Shown: in pieces, positions 24,701-38,415 of the stretch
Layout: each line of letters starts with the position of its first letter
How positions within the stretch are numbered: the first letter of the stretch is position 1
Origin: Prinia subflava
Taxonomy: Eukaryota > Chordata > Aves > Passeriformes > Cisticolidae
Assembly (NCBI RefSeq): GCF_021018805.1
Contig: NC_086266.1
Location: forward strand, 2,418,001-2,482,000
Length of the DNA: 64,000 nt
Direction of reading: 5' to 3'
Made by a program: the position numbers and the translations under genes
Notes under the pieces: model-generated
Told to the model about the DNA's origin: nothing
The model's database searches: none
What the model saw: only the letters and a program-made list of their open reading frames with translations

Positions 24701-27417
24701 CATCTTTATCTGCTCTGGAGTATATTTCTATGTATCAGGGTATTTCAAAGTCATTTCAGGGCCATGCAACAAGATCTCATTCCAACACTGACTTTTATGG
24801 CAGCAAGAACTGGACTCTTAAGACACTGCCCAGTTTGCAGAAGCAGAAAACTTTTTCAAAAGCTGCTCTCTGAAATGTATCAATTCAGGGCTTTCTTGTC
24901 CTTTATCTGGCCAGAGCAGCTGGAAAGCAAGAATGCCATGGATCTTCTTCATCATTAGCCTTTGCCCAAGATGCTTTCCTTACTTTGATTTTTATTCATT
25001 TCCATGTTTTTCTTTAGCTTAAGAGGCTCTGCATCAGCTGCTAGGATATGGATGCCCAGGACCCACTGTGGCATTATGAAGTGTTGTGCTAAAGCTCTGC
25101 AGGCTCATGTCTCAGTAATTCCAGCCCCCCATGCACGTACAGTGCATGGATCTGTCTTGACATCCACCCTAAAATTTCCCAGAGCTTCCCTTCAAGACCT
25201 CAAGGGAGATATCTTTACAGTTCATGTGCCTTATCACTATTATTTTCAAACAGTGTGGTATGTGGAAGTGAATGCCCTGTCCTCACACAAGGGAGACAGG
25301 CAGTAAAACCAGAGTGCCACTTATGAATTAAGAGAAAGATGAAAAACATTGAGATAATGTTAACCACAGCACTTAACAAAACATAGCAGTGTCCCTAAAA
25401 AAAGCTCACCTAACACCCAATGCCCAGTGTTTTTATCTCAGTAAACAAAATTCACACATCTAGTTATTAAAATTAAAATATTAATAAAAATTAGACAACA
25501 AGATACAGCTGAACTACAAATGACATGACTTTCCCTATTCTGTCCTACTGATGTTACTGCTTGTGGTTTTATATCCCACTGTTATTTTCTAGGTCACTTC
25601 AGTTGTTTTGGAAAAGGACTGTATTTTTATTCATTTAAATGTCTTATACACGTACTTATTCACCCAGTAAATAATAGGAAGAGTTTCTGATAATTTGGGG
25701 AATCCGATAACATACTGTTTATGAACTCTGCTTGAAGTTGAGGAGGGACCAAGAAAAACACTGAAAAGGACAGTTTTCCTACGAGGAGAAAAGTATTTTT
25801 TAATCTTTAAAACTCCTGACATTGAAAGATGCTGACTGCAAAGGTCAGAGTGCCACTCTGTGTTTGAAGGAGAGGGCCTTAGCTAAAGAGGTGCTTAAGG
25901 AGAAGGAGCTCACAAATCCTGGCAGGACACACACCCAAATCCTAAAGAATAACTGTAAGCACTTGAGACAGCCACACAAAATGTCAGGGGGGAGCGTTCT
26001 CTATGGATATGCGAATTTTTCACTCTAAAGCAAAGAGGATTTGCTCTTAAACTCCCTCTGCACGATGTGATGACATCCTTGTCTGCGTTTGTGACTGTGT
26101 GGCTGAAACCAAGCACATGAAGGACAGGAGAAGGAGATGATGAACCTCAGCAGGTTCAAACTGCTCCTGGAACTTAAGGCAAGGGGGGCTGAAAGGTCTT
26201 TCAGTCCCTCCTCCTAAGGAATGATGTCAGATGGAATATCTCTGCCACAGAGGATGGCCACGGTGGTGCCTGGAGCACAGTAAGGGATCCTGGGGAGCTT
26301 TGGAGTCATCTCTGCACACCCAGACACAATCCAGTGAATGCTGAATTTCAGGAATGTCACCAGAGCTGTTCAACAATCCTCACCAGCACTGCTGCTTGTG
26401 AATGTACACATAAAACTACTGTCCAGACATGGAACAATCTGGAATAACTGCTTGGTTGCTCCAGAAAGAACTGATTAACTTGAGCAGCTCCACCTTCCTG
26501 CAATTATAAAACACTCATTAAATTCAAACCCCACAGAAAAGCATGGATCTGAATGTTCAGAAATATTTGGGAAGTGGACAATAACTTGGCCATTTTCTAG
26601 AAAGTTTGAATTGTAATCTAAATTAATGGAGTGCACTGTGAGCCACACAATTATTTCCCAACATATAATCATCAGAAATCCATCCCATTTGTTTAAGAAA
26701 TGCTGTAAATTTCCTAGTGAAAGAAGAAAACAGTAAAAACCCTAATCTAACATCAAAAAGACCCTCTGCACTTGTCAGTATTACTGCACAGCTCCTCTAC
26801 CTGCACAGCACCTCCACATCAGGAGGCCACAGCCAAAATGAGGCTGCCCTGGACACTCACTGCCACATCCCACAGTTACAAACTTCACCAAATTCAGCCC
26901 CAAAGCTTCTTAAACAGAGCCACATTTAATCCATAATGCACAGCACTGCTGGTGTTGAGACGTTTGATATTGAAATCTCACATATGCCCTTCGTTCTAAA
27001 ATAATTAGTGATTGTAATTTTGTCCCAGGCTGTGCTCTGTCTACTCAGACACCACACAGAACCCATGCCTGTGCCATCTGCAAATACATTTGAACAAGGG
27101 AGTTTTGAGCACCTGCCAGAAAGCAGAATATCAGCAGAAAAATGCATTTACTCAAAGAGAATGAAAATTTGCATGGCAGCAAAAATAAACTGAACATTGC
27201 CATCACCATTATGCTGCTGAAGTGCTATTGTAAATGTGCATTGATTGTTTGCTCACTGACAACAAACAAGAAACAGGCTGCTTGTGTGAGAGCAGGATAC
27301 AGACTCTTCAAAAAGAAAAGGACTTTCTAAAATATTGAGTCAAGCTGCTAGGAAATGCATCTGTCCATTTTATTTTTTAAGTGAGAAAAATAAGTAGGTT
27401 TGATAATTTAAAAACCT

Positions 27418-27482
27418 CAAACAAACCAATCAATCAAAAAACAAAAGAAAACAAAAAACCAAACCAAACCAAAACCCAAAGC
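27418..27482. repeat. A-rich low-complexity tract, CAAAC-type
   Basis: Irregular repeats of AACC, CAAA and AAAAC units (for example AAACCAAACCAAACC) fill about 65 bases. It is simple, imperfect low-complexity DNA. A similar but shorter tract is at about 41810-41850. Confidence 0.8.
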
Positions 27483-28909
27483 AGGCTTTTCCCTGGAAGT
27501 TCCTGAGAAAAACTGTATTGACCTTAGAGCTTAATTTTTTTTATTACCATCTATAATTGTTTCCCAGGGTGTAATCACTCACATGTAGCTGGAACAGCAC
27601 TGACTGGAGAATGTCTCCTATATAGGCTTTATTTATTTTTTCCAGAGAAGGGAGACAGAGGCCTGAAGCCATGATTTTGTCTTCATTCTGTGTGCAACAT
27701 ATCTCAAGGACAGAGCACTGGACTGTAAACAAAAGGGACAGCTGTAAGGTCATGAACATTCCTGGAAGCCTATTATACAGAAATACAATGTGGAAAGAAT
27801 ATGGAAATCAGACTGAGCTTTAGCAATATTCATTTTATGCAGAGTTTTACATGTTTCTAAGAACCCAAGCTATTTCAAATTCTATTAGATCTTTTGTGTT
27901 GTATCATTTAATGTATTACAAAGCAGCTTTAGCTAACAGCAGAGGTGGGGGAGAAGCACAAATCTCACAGCAGAGCAGAAAATAACCTTCGTGAGTCAAA
28001 ATGTTGTCTTTTCTGGAACAAAAAGTAACCCTATATAAAAATGGGAGTTTCAGTGTTAACTACACTATATGGAGACAAACTGAGGAAGTATCAACTTGAA
28101 AGAGATAAGAAATGTTACCTATGTGTTCTGTAGGTTATTTTAGTCCTAGAATCTTCCATTCTGCTTCTAGGCTGATCCTTTTACACTTGTCATTTAAGTA
28201 AATAAATAAACAATAATAAGAAAAAGGCCCTAATATTAACAGTTTTATGACTCCAGGAAAGGACAGAAATCCTTTGTAGCACACTGGCCTTTTTTTGGTT
28301 ACGTTTTCTGTTTTTTCTTTTTTTTTTCTGCACAGGGTAATATTTTCAAGACATGTTTTTCCCTGCATATTGTGCTTACACAGACTTTTTGGTGGTGCTC
28401 CAATAGAAAAACGTCTGCATGTGCAGTTCTAAAAAGCTTTTCAGCAATGTAAATGATTAAAGACACAGGGACTCAAAACCATACAAATGCAGTGAAAAGC
28501 AAAATCCCTGTTGGCTGCTGTACATGACTGAGTTATGCATTGCTTTCTCCTTATCTTCATTAAAGTTTGCACAGGAAAATCATTTTCTGTGGTCCCTCTT
28601 CGGTGTCAAATGCTCATTCTATGTCCAAAGCACTGTCTCCTCATGCAACACTCACTAACTCCTCAAGTTAGTATTGGGGACTAGAGGAAAATTAAATGGA
28701 TGCTTCTAAATTCCTCAGCTTTTGGATTATCACATGTGGCTCTTGGCACTGCAATTCTATGAATGATTCCCCATCCTTACCCATTCTTTTACTGGATAGG
28801 ATGTGCCAAGAATGACAGTGTCAAGTTAAAAAATAATATAAAATCTCTCACCTGCTCCTAATAACTCCCCCTTCCTACCTAACCCTTTTTTTTTGCCTGA
28901 AAGAAGAGA

Positions 28910-28930
28910 TAGGGCTCAGAGTGAGCCCTA
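28910..28930. repeat. perfect 9-bp inverted repeat, 3-nt loop
   Basis: TAGGGCTCA (28910-28918) and TGAGCCCTA (28922-28930) are exact reverse complements around GAG. The tight triloop makes a compact hairpin in either transcript. The core GGGCTC/GAGCCC is shared with the hairpin at 654-678, but no wider similarity is visible. No terminator or processing role can be claimed in this context. Confidence 0.8.
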
Positions 28931-30889
28931 AAGGTCAACAATCTTGAATTCCACTGCAGCAGAACGAGCAGCAAATTCCACAATTAAGAACTAATATAGG
29001 AATGGCAGAATCCCACGTGAGTTCAGTGGTTGTAGTCGAGGTTCAACTCCATGCATGAAAGCCCTGCTTGTTAAAAATCAACACAGCAAATTACCCCACA
29101 AACAAACTGGAGGCCAACGCCTCTTACAGATGGCAGTATCATATTCTTGAATATTGAGCTAATATTCATTTGTTGCTGCAGCATCAAGTCTGTATGACAA
29201 GCATATGCCAAAGTGCCAAGAACCTCCAAAGACAGCACCTCTTCTGTTCTGGTTCCTCCCCAGCTAACAATTGGCATAAGGAATACAATATTGTTTCTGT
29301 AAGAGCTGAACAGTGAGAAGTGACCTGCATAGTCTCTGACAGACGGAAAATCACAAGCAGAAAATTCATTTCTCACTGAAATGCATTTCTCACCACTTTT
29401 TTTTTTTTTTTCATTTGATACCATTATAATAAAATATTTTCTATTCTAAAGAGGCCTCCTGGATCCACACATCACAGGCAGAGGCTAAGTATTTTATTGG
29501 CACTTTCTCCTTTAGCAGCTACTCAATCCAATGAATCTGTCTGTTCTACCTGCACCACTCCCAGTAAAATGTGATCAGTAGATAAATGGGAGAGCAAGAG
29601 GGAGGAAGCAGCATGGATGATCTCAGTGCCAGCAGCTATCAGCCAGGCAGGTCTGTGTGCCATTAGGAGAAAGAAATACAAAGTGCTCTTTTTGTATGCT
29701 CTTCTTTGTATTAAAGCAAAAGCTCCAGGGAGTAACTTAAAATCAAAGGCTGACAGGGCACAGAGAATCTGAACAGATACAAGACACGCAGGTGCAGAGT
29801 GGAAGGAGGAGATGTGGATACAGAAATACAGTTGAGCAGCAAAGTATAAATCCACTTTACCCCTTCATCTTGTTCCAGTAGATGCTGGCAAACAGCTAAG
29901 TTTAGTTATTTTAGAGTTTTTCTGAACTCTGTTGAGATGCAAAAGTGCTTTCAGTATGTCAGAGACACATGTGTGTTTTCCCCTTTTTTATTTTTTAATT
30001 GTTCAAATACATTTAATGAAGCCAACATAACCAAGCATTTGGAACTCCCTGCTAATATAGCAAAGGGCTGAGGCAATCTGAGTGGATTTACTATTTGCAA
30101 AATAGTTCCTTGCTTTATTTGCTTTCTGTGTTAAGAGTCCAGTGCCACGGAGGACTTGGCAAGCCTGTAGTGTTCAGTGTTTATCATGAGGAACTGGCTT
30201 TTTATTCCTTCCCAGGACACAATGTTGATTCAGAGTGAATTCAGTACTGAAACAATGCCTCAGGATGACATTAACAGACACTGCTGTGGCATATGAAATC
30301 TTTCAATATTTATTCTGTTCATATTCCCAGCAGTAACAATGTAGTTAATAAATTCACCTGAAGTCTCCACTAGAATTTTTCATTTCCCATTCTAAGCTGT
30401 TTTAAAGTGCTCCTGTGCACTTTACCGTGGCTGCTCTCTTTTGTCACAAATATGATTTCTTCTTAAGACTGGAAGAGTCTGATCCCTGTAGATCCCAGAA
30501 TTATCATATCCTACATATTAATCAAAGTTTGTGAATCTAGTTAAGATTATAAGATTAAACTAACCTAAAAGTTTAAAGTATAAATATAGATATATTTATT
30601 TTTAAAAAGAGCTGGAACATGTTGGCAGTCTTAGAATTCACACTATTTTCTTGTTGGGTCAATAGAAAAGGATTTTCTCGGCTGATATTTGAAACAGACT
30701 GCTGCTAAATCCTATGCAAAGTCTGGAACGCATCATGCCTCCATGTGCTTACATTTTTTTATATCACCAAGATGGCTAATTACACAGCATCGCTTATTTA
30801 TTTATAACTGTATGGCTTTGTTGCTCTGATGCCTATGAAATTCTAAAATCAAGTGCAGCTTCAACAGAGGTTCCTGCTTGTGGATGTAA

Positions 30890-31115
30890 CACCTGAGCAG
30901 CAGGGAACTGGAAATTCTTCCTTGTGAGGAGGATGAGGCTCTGGTTGCCCAGAGAATCTGTGGATGCCTCATCACTGAAGTGTTAAAGGCCAGCTTGGAC
31001 AGGGCTCTGAGCAATCTGGTCTAGGGGAAGTCCCTACTCATGGCAAAAGGTTTGGAATGAGATGGTCTTTAAGGTCCCTTCCAGCCCAAACTATTCTGAT
31101 ATTCTCATTATATTT
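30890..31115 (+). repeat. CR1 LINE 3' end, plus orientation
   Basis: The sequence follows the avian CR1 3' region. It contains GGTTGCCCAGAGAATCTGTG (30944-30963), then a GATGCCTCATCACTGAAGTG stretch, a CCAGCTTGGACAGGGCT stretch, CTGGTCTAGGGGAAGTCC, and finally GGTCTTTAAGGTCCCTTCCA followed by GCCCAAACTATTCTGATATT. It is 5'-truncated, as nearly all CR1 copies are. It ends in a degenerate version of the family's short 3' tandem repeat, followed by an AT-rich tail (about 31100-31140). There is no coding capacity. Confidence 0.92.
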
Positions 31116-34100
31116 ATATTTATTATATTATTATTATTCTGATATGATGATTGAACAATTTCATGCGTGGAATATTGCAGGTCTTACTTTGCATCACACT
31201 CCAGGTTATGGTAAAAATTAAAAGTGTAGACTAAAATCCTCTCCTGTTTTAACTATCATACCTCCACTTGCTTCTGTGGAGCAATGCTAATTGCTGAAGG
31301 ACTGGACACATTTTAAAATTCCTAATAAAAATTCACTTAAGGTTTCAGCCCAGGGATCATGGAATGCTGCGTCAGTGTGTGGGCTGGATGTGAACAAAAG
31401 GGTTTTCTTTAATACACGCTGAAAATGGAAACTATCATTAGTGATCCTGTTCTGACTGTGAGGCATTTTTCAGTGACAACTTTTACAGAGAGAAGTGAAG
31501 AGATCTGGCCTAACATTGAATTTACAGGGTTTTTTTAAGCACAAGTCCCATACAGAAATCCAAAGACTGTTACTCAGTGTCCTACCTGCACCCACCAGAA
31601 GTGTTCACCTCATGTTTTCTTAGTGCAATATTTATCCTGAAAAAAGCATTTAGGGACTTAAGCACACGTGTATGTGGCTATTTGTATTTGTCTAACATTT
31701 ACAGGTAAATGTGTGTGAATCGCTTCACCCTGACTAAACCAAAATCATCCTTTAAACTGAGCAAAACAAAAGTTTCAGAATAAATTTTCACTGGGGTTTT
31801 AGGATCTGTGGAATACTACAGATTTAAATTACAACTTGGTAAAAGGTAATTATCCTTGAGGAGATGCTTCCTCTAAAAGCAGTCCCTATCTTTAAAAAGT
31901 TGTCATATTATAATATCTAAAATATATGTACTTATAAATTTAAAAGACTGTTTAGTAATAACTTCATGTGCTCTGATTCTTAATTTACATTGTAAATGGA
32001 TAAAAAGGGATATATTGTGAATTTATTTAGGACAAAAATCATGTAAACATGAAAGGGCAATTTGAAGAACTGTCTGAAAAATTTCTGGCAGTTCTTATTA
32101 ATCATATATAATCATATTTCTTCCATTTGTTTTACATCGCTGTGAATTTGAATAGACTCAATATCCCATTTTTACAGACCCTTCACATTGCCAAGCAAAA
32201 GACAAAATGTTGTTAAAAATGGGTTCAAAACCACTGCAAGATCTGTGGTTTTAACAGCAACTGCAAAACAACTTACATTTAAACTCTTATAACATTAAAC
32301 CTCAAAAAACTTAGGCCCTGCTTAAATTTATTGGAAAGATACAGAATAATGCGAAAATATTCAAAAAACCTATTCCAACACGCATCTTTGAAAGAAGTTC
32401 TGTGGTAAAGACTTTTGCCTGTTGTGGCAGTTCTTTCCTCTGTTCCTATTTAGACCTTTTTTACAGGGGCACAGCAAAATGCCAGCTAATGAATGAGAAT
32501 CCACTTTATTTTCACTGGTTCCCCTATGATCAGTCCTTTATAGCTGGAATGTGTTTTCCCAGTTAGCACTTGACTTTCACATAAAAATATCAACTCTGCT
32601 ATTTTCTGGTCACATACTGATCCTGGTCTTTTTACTTTTTCTCTTTAACCAGGTACACAAGCTATTGTTTTAATTGAAGAAATAGAACTGTTAACTCTAG
32701 GTGATTGTACTTGTTAACCTGTGATCTAAATAAAGGTTTCTTTAGCAAATTTTCTTTATCTATCACCGGGAATGAAATGCGTACAGACTTCACATGTGAC
32801 TTTCCACTCACTTTCAATTTAATAAAAATAGAATCCCTAAGTGTTTGAATGTACAGTTCCCACTTTGTTTCTAAATTTGGGGCATTACTTTAAATTATTG
32901 TTTGAAGCATCTCTCCCTGAAGGAGATCAGAAGGAAAAAGGACAATGTCTAACTGTAAAGTCGTGATTGTGGGGGAGTTTTCTTTTACTCAGTGTTCTGC
33001 AAAAAGCTGTTTTGTGGCATTGCAGAATGCCATGATTTGTTGCATCTTACTGCAAGGTGAAAGGAAACCTCATCATCTGATCACCACTGTATCTTTACAA
33101 GCCCTGAAGATAAAGTATGGAAAATCTATAACTGCAATGTTATGTCTGTTGCTGCTGCACTCTTGATTAATCAATCAATGCCTCTCAACAAAGCTCTTTC
33201 AGCCTCCTCCTGTAGCAGTCAGACCTATAATCAGCTAGACAAAAACAGTTCAGAGATGCATCCTTTGTGCTTCTGTGTAATTTACATACACTAAAAAAAT
33301 CCCTCAGTGTGCTGCTCATAACATATTATGTAGGATAGAACACACCACATTATGTGCTATAATCACAGCCATTACTTAAATTGGCTAAAACGTTTTTGTA
33401 CATTCTGAGTAAATTTCACTATTAAGACCAAATGGATTAGATCATTGTTTCCCTATTTCCTCTCTAAGTAAAACACAATTGTTAAATAAGTCCCTGACCT
33501 TCCTGTGCATGCAAGGTAGGATGAGAGCACTGTTACAGAAATGATTGTCGTAACAATTTGTAAACATTTGCACCTGATATACAGACACCTTCTGGCTACG
33601 TTTTAATAATGAAAGGGAATTTTCTCTATTTTCTGAAACTGGACAGTCATCAGTGGAGCAAAAAGCATCGACAGGAGCTTCAGCTGCTGCCATTCCAGAC
33701 CCAGGATCGATTCGCTCGCCTCTGCTTCACCGTGCTTCTCTAGGGGCCTGCCTCACCTGAACTTAGCCCGGGCATTTTCACCCCCTACTGTTCTCATAAA
33801 AAGCCAGATTTGGAAGAGTTAGCATTGCAGCTAGTGACTGCACACCAGATTTTACTTGTTTTTTTTTTTTTGAAGTGAATAGTCCTTCATTTCACCAGCT
33901 CATCCACCTTGTGCAGCCCCTGCACGGGAGGGTCAGCAGTGATCAGAGCTCTGGGTCAGCTGCACAGAGCCTTGCAAAGAAACTCATCTGTTAAGTACTC
34001 AAGGAAAGATTTATTTAGAAAGCTTCCGTAGGAGGCCAGGGATGTGGAGACAAAGGGTGACAGGTCCCAGGTGCTCCACTTGTTTTCAGGGCAGGAGAAA

Positions 34101-37100
34101 GGCTCACAGGGAGCTGGGCTGCTCTGGAAAAGAGGTGGGCAGAGGCTTGGTTGCAGGTATGGTGTCTGACTCTTAGAGGAATGTTGGGGAGCAATGAAAT
34201 TCTAATTAAAAATTCATATTACACTTCTATAAGCTTTTCTGAAGATGTCAGCACTGTAAGAGGTTATTTCTGTCCCACTAAAATCAAATATCTGGCTGTT
34301 AGAGACAATGAGTACCTCAAATAAAGAAGAGGATGTTAAAGCATTACAAGTGTGCTTAATACAAATGTGTGTATTATGCAAACCAAACTATAACATGCTG
34401 TGGTCATAACGTGCATTATGATCTCCTCAAAGAACTGTTTAGGCATTTTGATAAAAAAACAATATACATGACTTGCCTAAAATTTAAATCCCTCCTTTTA
34501 AAAATATCTTTATTTTCATCTCCTTGAGATAAGTTGTGATGAAATAAAAAGAAAAAAGCTAGAACAGTACAAAAGTTAAGATCAGAGAGAGTTTCTTCCT
34601 CTGTATTTTCATATCCCACTTCCCTTAATAGTATCTGAAAATGTGAATTTGGCTGGTTCTTCTGAGAAATTCATGGTGGAACATACTCTTAATAAGAGTC
34701 TGAATTCTTAGGAACCATCATTGGCTACGAGTGGAATAATACAAATTAATTTTGATTTTTTCAGCATGGCTCTAAGGCCATTAACTACCTGACTTCAAAT
34801 CCACACACTCTGTGAACAGATAGCAAAAGTGTGAATCACCAAGGTGAAAATCTAATTCTCCAGACATTAAACTTCCCTGCATCACTTATTAGCAGATACA
34901 AAGCCAACCAAAAATTTCACCCTCCAATTCCAGTTTCCAAATGCTATCTATCATCATTTTGATCTTCAGTGACAGAGATTACTGGAGAGCACACCCCACA
35001 GAACATTGCTCCTAAGAAGAAATTCAGAATGTGGGCAAACTGGGACAACACGCCCTCTAAAATATTGTTAAGCTTCCCTTCATTACTGAAGGGTCTTAAT
35101 CTCAGTTTTGATCTGAACAGACCAGGATTTTGTGAGAGTCTGAATCCAGTTCTCTACTTTGTAGTTGAGATCCACATTTACTGATGCAAATACAGCACCT
35201 GAGTTTGGATTCAACTTAATCTCTATATCCACATTATCTTCACACTACGGCACGGGCTGTGGGTATGTGGCAGTCAGAGTGTCCTGAGGGTGAGCTCTAT
35301 TGGATGTAACATCCTCCAGAGAGCTGGATCCTGTAGCTTGGCATCAAACACACCACTGGATTAGCAAATCTCATTGGACAAGTCTGGAAACCACAGCAGA
35401 TGCTGGCAATCACAGAGACAGCCTCACCCTTGGTATGTGTTGTGTTCAATTCTGACCTTTCACAAGGCTTCTTTGGATAGAAACAGTCAGAAGATCTTCT
35501 TTGCCATCAAATAAACAGGTCTTAACATTTTAGCAAAGATATCTAGCTGTGTCAGTTCTTTATATGAGCAAAAAGCCTCCCACCAAAATAAGGTAAGAGA
35601 ATTAAAAGTAGATCACCTCTCTCAGTTATGTGATTACCAAAACTGAGAGAGCCTTAACAGCAGAATGTGCTGCAGGCCTCAGAAGTCTGCAATCACTCAG
35701 AAGTTCGCTGGGAATTTTAGATTAAATTTTTTCTCTAATCTTCTTTTGTCAAGTATCACTACACTTTGCAGTTACTACAAGAATCAGGTTGATTTGACAA
35801 TGTACCTGAACAGGGCACCACAAATGTGCCTCTTTACTGCTTTTATTTACTCACCAATTTGAAATTGTGGTATACTTCTGCAGGTGTTTTTATGGCATCT
35901 ACACCTCAGAGGGAGCTGACTTGTTGGCTTCTAACAACTGACTAACCTAGTTAGCACTCTCCTTTAGGCTTGATGTTTTTAAGAGCAGCTAATATTCTTC
36001 TTTTTCCAGTCTCCTCTAACTCCCTGCTCTTTCTTCACCCCCTCCCCAACCCTCACCTTTTTCTCTTTCTCTCAGGAGCAAATGCTAACAGAATTTATAT
36101 TCAGCATTTTGTCACATGGCAGACACCTATTTTTCACTTGTCAGACTGGCCAAAATTAAAGCAAAAGCATGTTAGTATCTAATCAACTAATGCAGATTCT
36201 CTGAGTCAAATTGTCATCAAAGATGGGTTCAAAAAAAACACTTGAAAATCATTGAAGTAAGAATACTCAGGTTTGGATAACAAGGGACAAAATTTCTGCA
36301 TATCCATTAAGGATTTTTTTTAATAAACTGGAATAAGACAGAGGATGGGCACAGCTAAAAGCACACTGGAAAAATCAATAGCCATAAACAGCAGATCCTT
36401 TTTAAACAAATCTATCTGTAAAAAGAAAAATGAAAGTGAATAATTCTTTATCCTCCAATAAAGACCTAAAAATTTACATGTGCTGCCAGTTTGAATAGGA
36501 CCTACCATGTTTAATATATTCTGGGTTTTATTTTGCCCTAGATGAATCAATTAGAGGCAGCCATTCCCCAAGGTGAAAATATACATTAAGAGGAAAAGAC
36601 ACCATGCCAAACAACCTTCCATTTATTTAACTACTAGTAGTAATAATAGCAGTAGTGGTGTTTTCCCTTGCTTGCAATGAACGTAGGTGGATTTTATCTC
36701 CAATGAAACATCAGAATGCGATGTAATAGTTGTAAGAAAGCAGGTGACACTCCTCCCTGCTTGATAACACAGAGCTCACTTTTCTTTTATTGATTTCTCC
36801 CACATAAGTGGCCTGTATGGAACATAACATGCATAGATTAGAACATAACATGCTGCTTAGATTATGCTCCACGATGCTTGAAAGAGAGGGAGCCCAGTAA
36901 GCAAAAGGTTCCCAGCTGCACAAACAATCCCACCCTGCTTACTGCCTGATCTAAGAGTGAAACAGCTGTATTAGCCTTGGCAGAGAATTATTTCAGGCAC
37001 AACTGCACTTGATTTATGGAGGGGATCCATGAACATAAAGCCAGACTTGAATTTCTGGGAGTTGATATGGTCAGATTCACTTTTGCTGTGTGCAACCGAG

Positions 37101-38198
37101 GTAAAGCAGCAGCAGCCTGGACTGCACTGGGACTGGATGCTTTTACCCATGGGATAGTAAAGTAATTTAAGAGAAGATTGTTATTTTTCCCATTTTATCA
37201 AAGGGTGCAGTAACATCTTTTCTCAGTGATGAAGAGATCAGAAGGGGTTTTGATAATTGAAGATACACAAATCACAGTAATATCAGTTTTAGTTAGACTG
37301 AACCATATTTGGGTGGATGAGTTCTGACAAGCTACAGCCCTTTCAGGACCCTGTCCTTACTCCACCACTGCAGGTCCTTGCAGCTCCACCCCTGCCATTC
37401 TGCTTTCTGTCCCCACAGCTGTACAGTCGTCTCCAGATGACACAGCACTCTAATTTCACAAATAGCCAATAAAACCAAGAAGCAAAACTTTCTAGCCTGT
37501 CTAGCCACCCTCTTCAAGTTTATGAAAGCAGGTTTTCAGAGCTGACAGGTCTCTTTGATATTAATAATGCCTCCAGGAGCACAGGGACTAAATTCTGAGA
37601 ACTTTTCTTACTTAATAAGGTAACACTTTCCTAAGGAAGGAAAGTAGTGGTATTTACTCCCTTGTAAGACTATATACTAAAACTAAAATGACATAAAGCA
37701 GTTTTGAGGTTGTAATTTTAGTAACCTCTGTAAAGGCTGTAAAAGCAACAGAGCCAAGCATCTTTTTGAATTTTAAATAAAGTATAAACAGAAGTACTTT
37801 AAAGGTCAAAGATTCCAGCAAAACAAAGGAGTTCAACATCCAATGCACACTGTCTAAATGCACAAAACTTGTTTATATGTCTAAACCAAAACTGAGTTAT
37901 AATAGTTAATGGGGGGAGAAATTTAAGAAAGGGAGAGAGGGTTAATCTCTGTATTCCAGGCATGAATTAACCACAAAAAACCACCACAGACTGGGAGAAG
38001 CATTTGTAAGTATTAGCTGCTCCCAGAGAGAGAACACTGAACTCAGTGGCTCAGTAAACCTGTCCCACAAGGCAACTTCTTTGTTCCCTCACACAAAGCA
38101 CATTTAAGCACGTTTTTATGCAGGATTCAGGATTTGGTTCCGGTATTTTAAAAGTGGTAAAATGTGTGTACCATGTTGAATGCCATCCTGAACTCAGG
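31116..38198. other. gene-free block, unique sequence
   Basis: Seven kilobases of AT-rich DNA without a supportable gene. A 13-base T run lies at 33859-33871 and a small CpG cluster at about 33708-33770. A near-repeat of 13 bases occurs at 36820 and 36841. One CArG-type box (37303-37312) is within chance expectation. A possible minus-strand MIR fragment near 37160-37230 is too decayed to call. Confidence 0.5.
36820..36864. repeat. short imperfect tandem duplication
   Basis: GAACATAACATGC occurs at 36820-36832 and again at 36841-36853, each followed by a TAGATTA segment. The two units are therefore about 21 and 24 bases. It is probably a replication-slippage duplication and has no coding role. 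Confidence 0.75.
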
Positions 38199-38415
38199 AC
38201 TCCTGAGAGTCAGGAGTGCTGGGTTCTGTTCCCACGTAAATTCCCAGTTTCCCTGTGATCTCAGCCTGGTCACCCAACCTTGCAGTTTTTCACTCTCCCA
38301 GCCTGCAGTATGGCTATAATTTATTATATTTATCTGTGTGAATAAGGTATTTTAAAATTGAGCATTTGCAGCATGGTTTAAGAGACTCAGATGAAAAGTA
38401 TTACATAAATCCAAA
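38199..38415 (+). repeat. MIR-type SINE, decayed, plus orientation
   Basis: The stretch AGTCAGGAGTGCTGGGTTCT (38209-38228) is a clear match to the MIR-like 'agtcaggagtcctgggttct' segment. It is followed by TCAGCCTGGTCACCCAACCT for 'gaccttgggcaagtcacttaacct', a CTGCAGTATGGCTATAAT part for 'ctgtaaaatggggataat', and a GCATGGTTTAAGAGACTCAG part for the 3' 'gcactttgagatcctcag'. At its left edge a perfect hairpin, ACTCCTGA (38199-38206) against TCAGGAGT (38210-38217), overlaps the repeat start. Confidence 0.75.

Larger units (their letters stand above)
21013..30889. other. gene-free block with few repeats
   Basis: About 10 kb without a supportable gene. It holds the palindromic repeat at 21674-21755, an A-rich CAAA-type low-complexity tract at 27418-27482, a perfect hairpin at 28910-28930 and a 15-base T run at 29397-29411. 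The open frame at 23480-23908 (142 codons) overlaps another frame for most of its length and resembles nothing I know. A weak minus-strand MIR-like piece may lie near 28618-28695. Four CpGs cluster within 50 bases near 21508-21545. Confidence 0.5.

Noticed and set aside
28990..29065. tRNA-like A and B boxes (TTCAGTGG and GGTTCAACTCC)
   Set aside because: The boxes are only about 12 bases apart, far too close for a tRNA or tRNA-derived SINE, and the flanks cannot form a cloverleaf.
37303..37312. Perfect CArG (SRF) box
   Set aside because: Several exact CArG matches are expected by chance in AT-rich DNA of this length.
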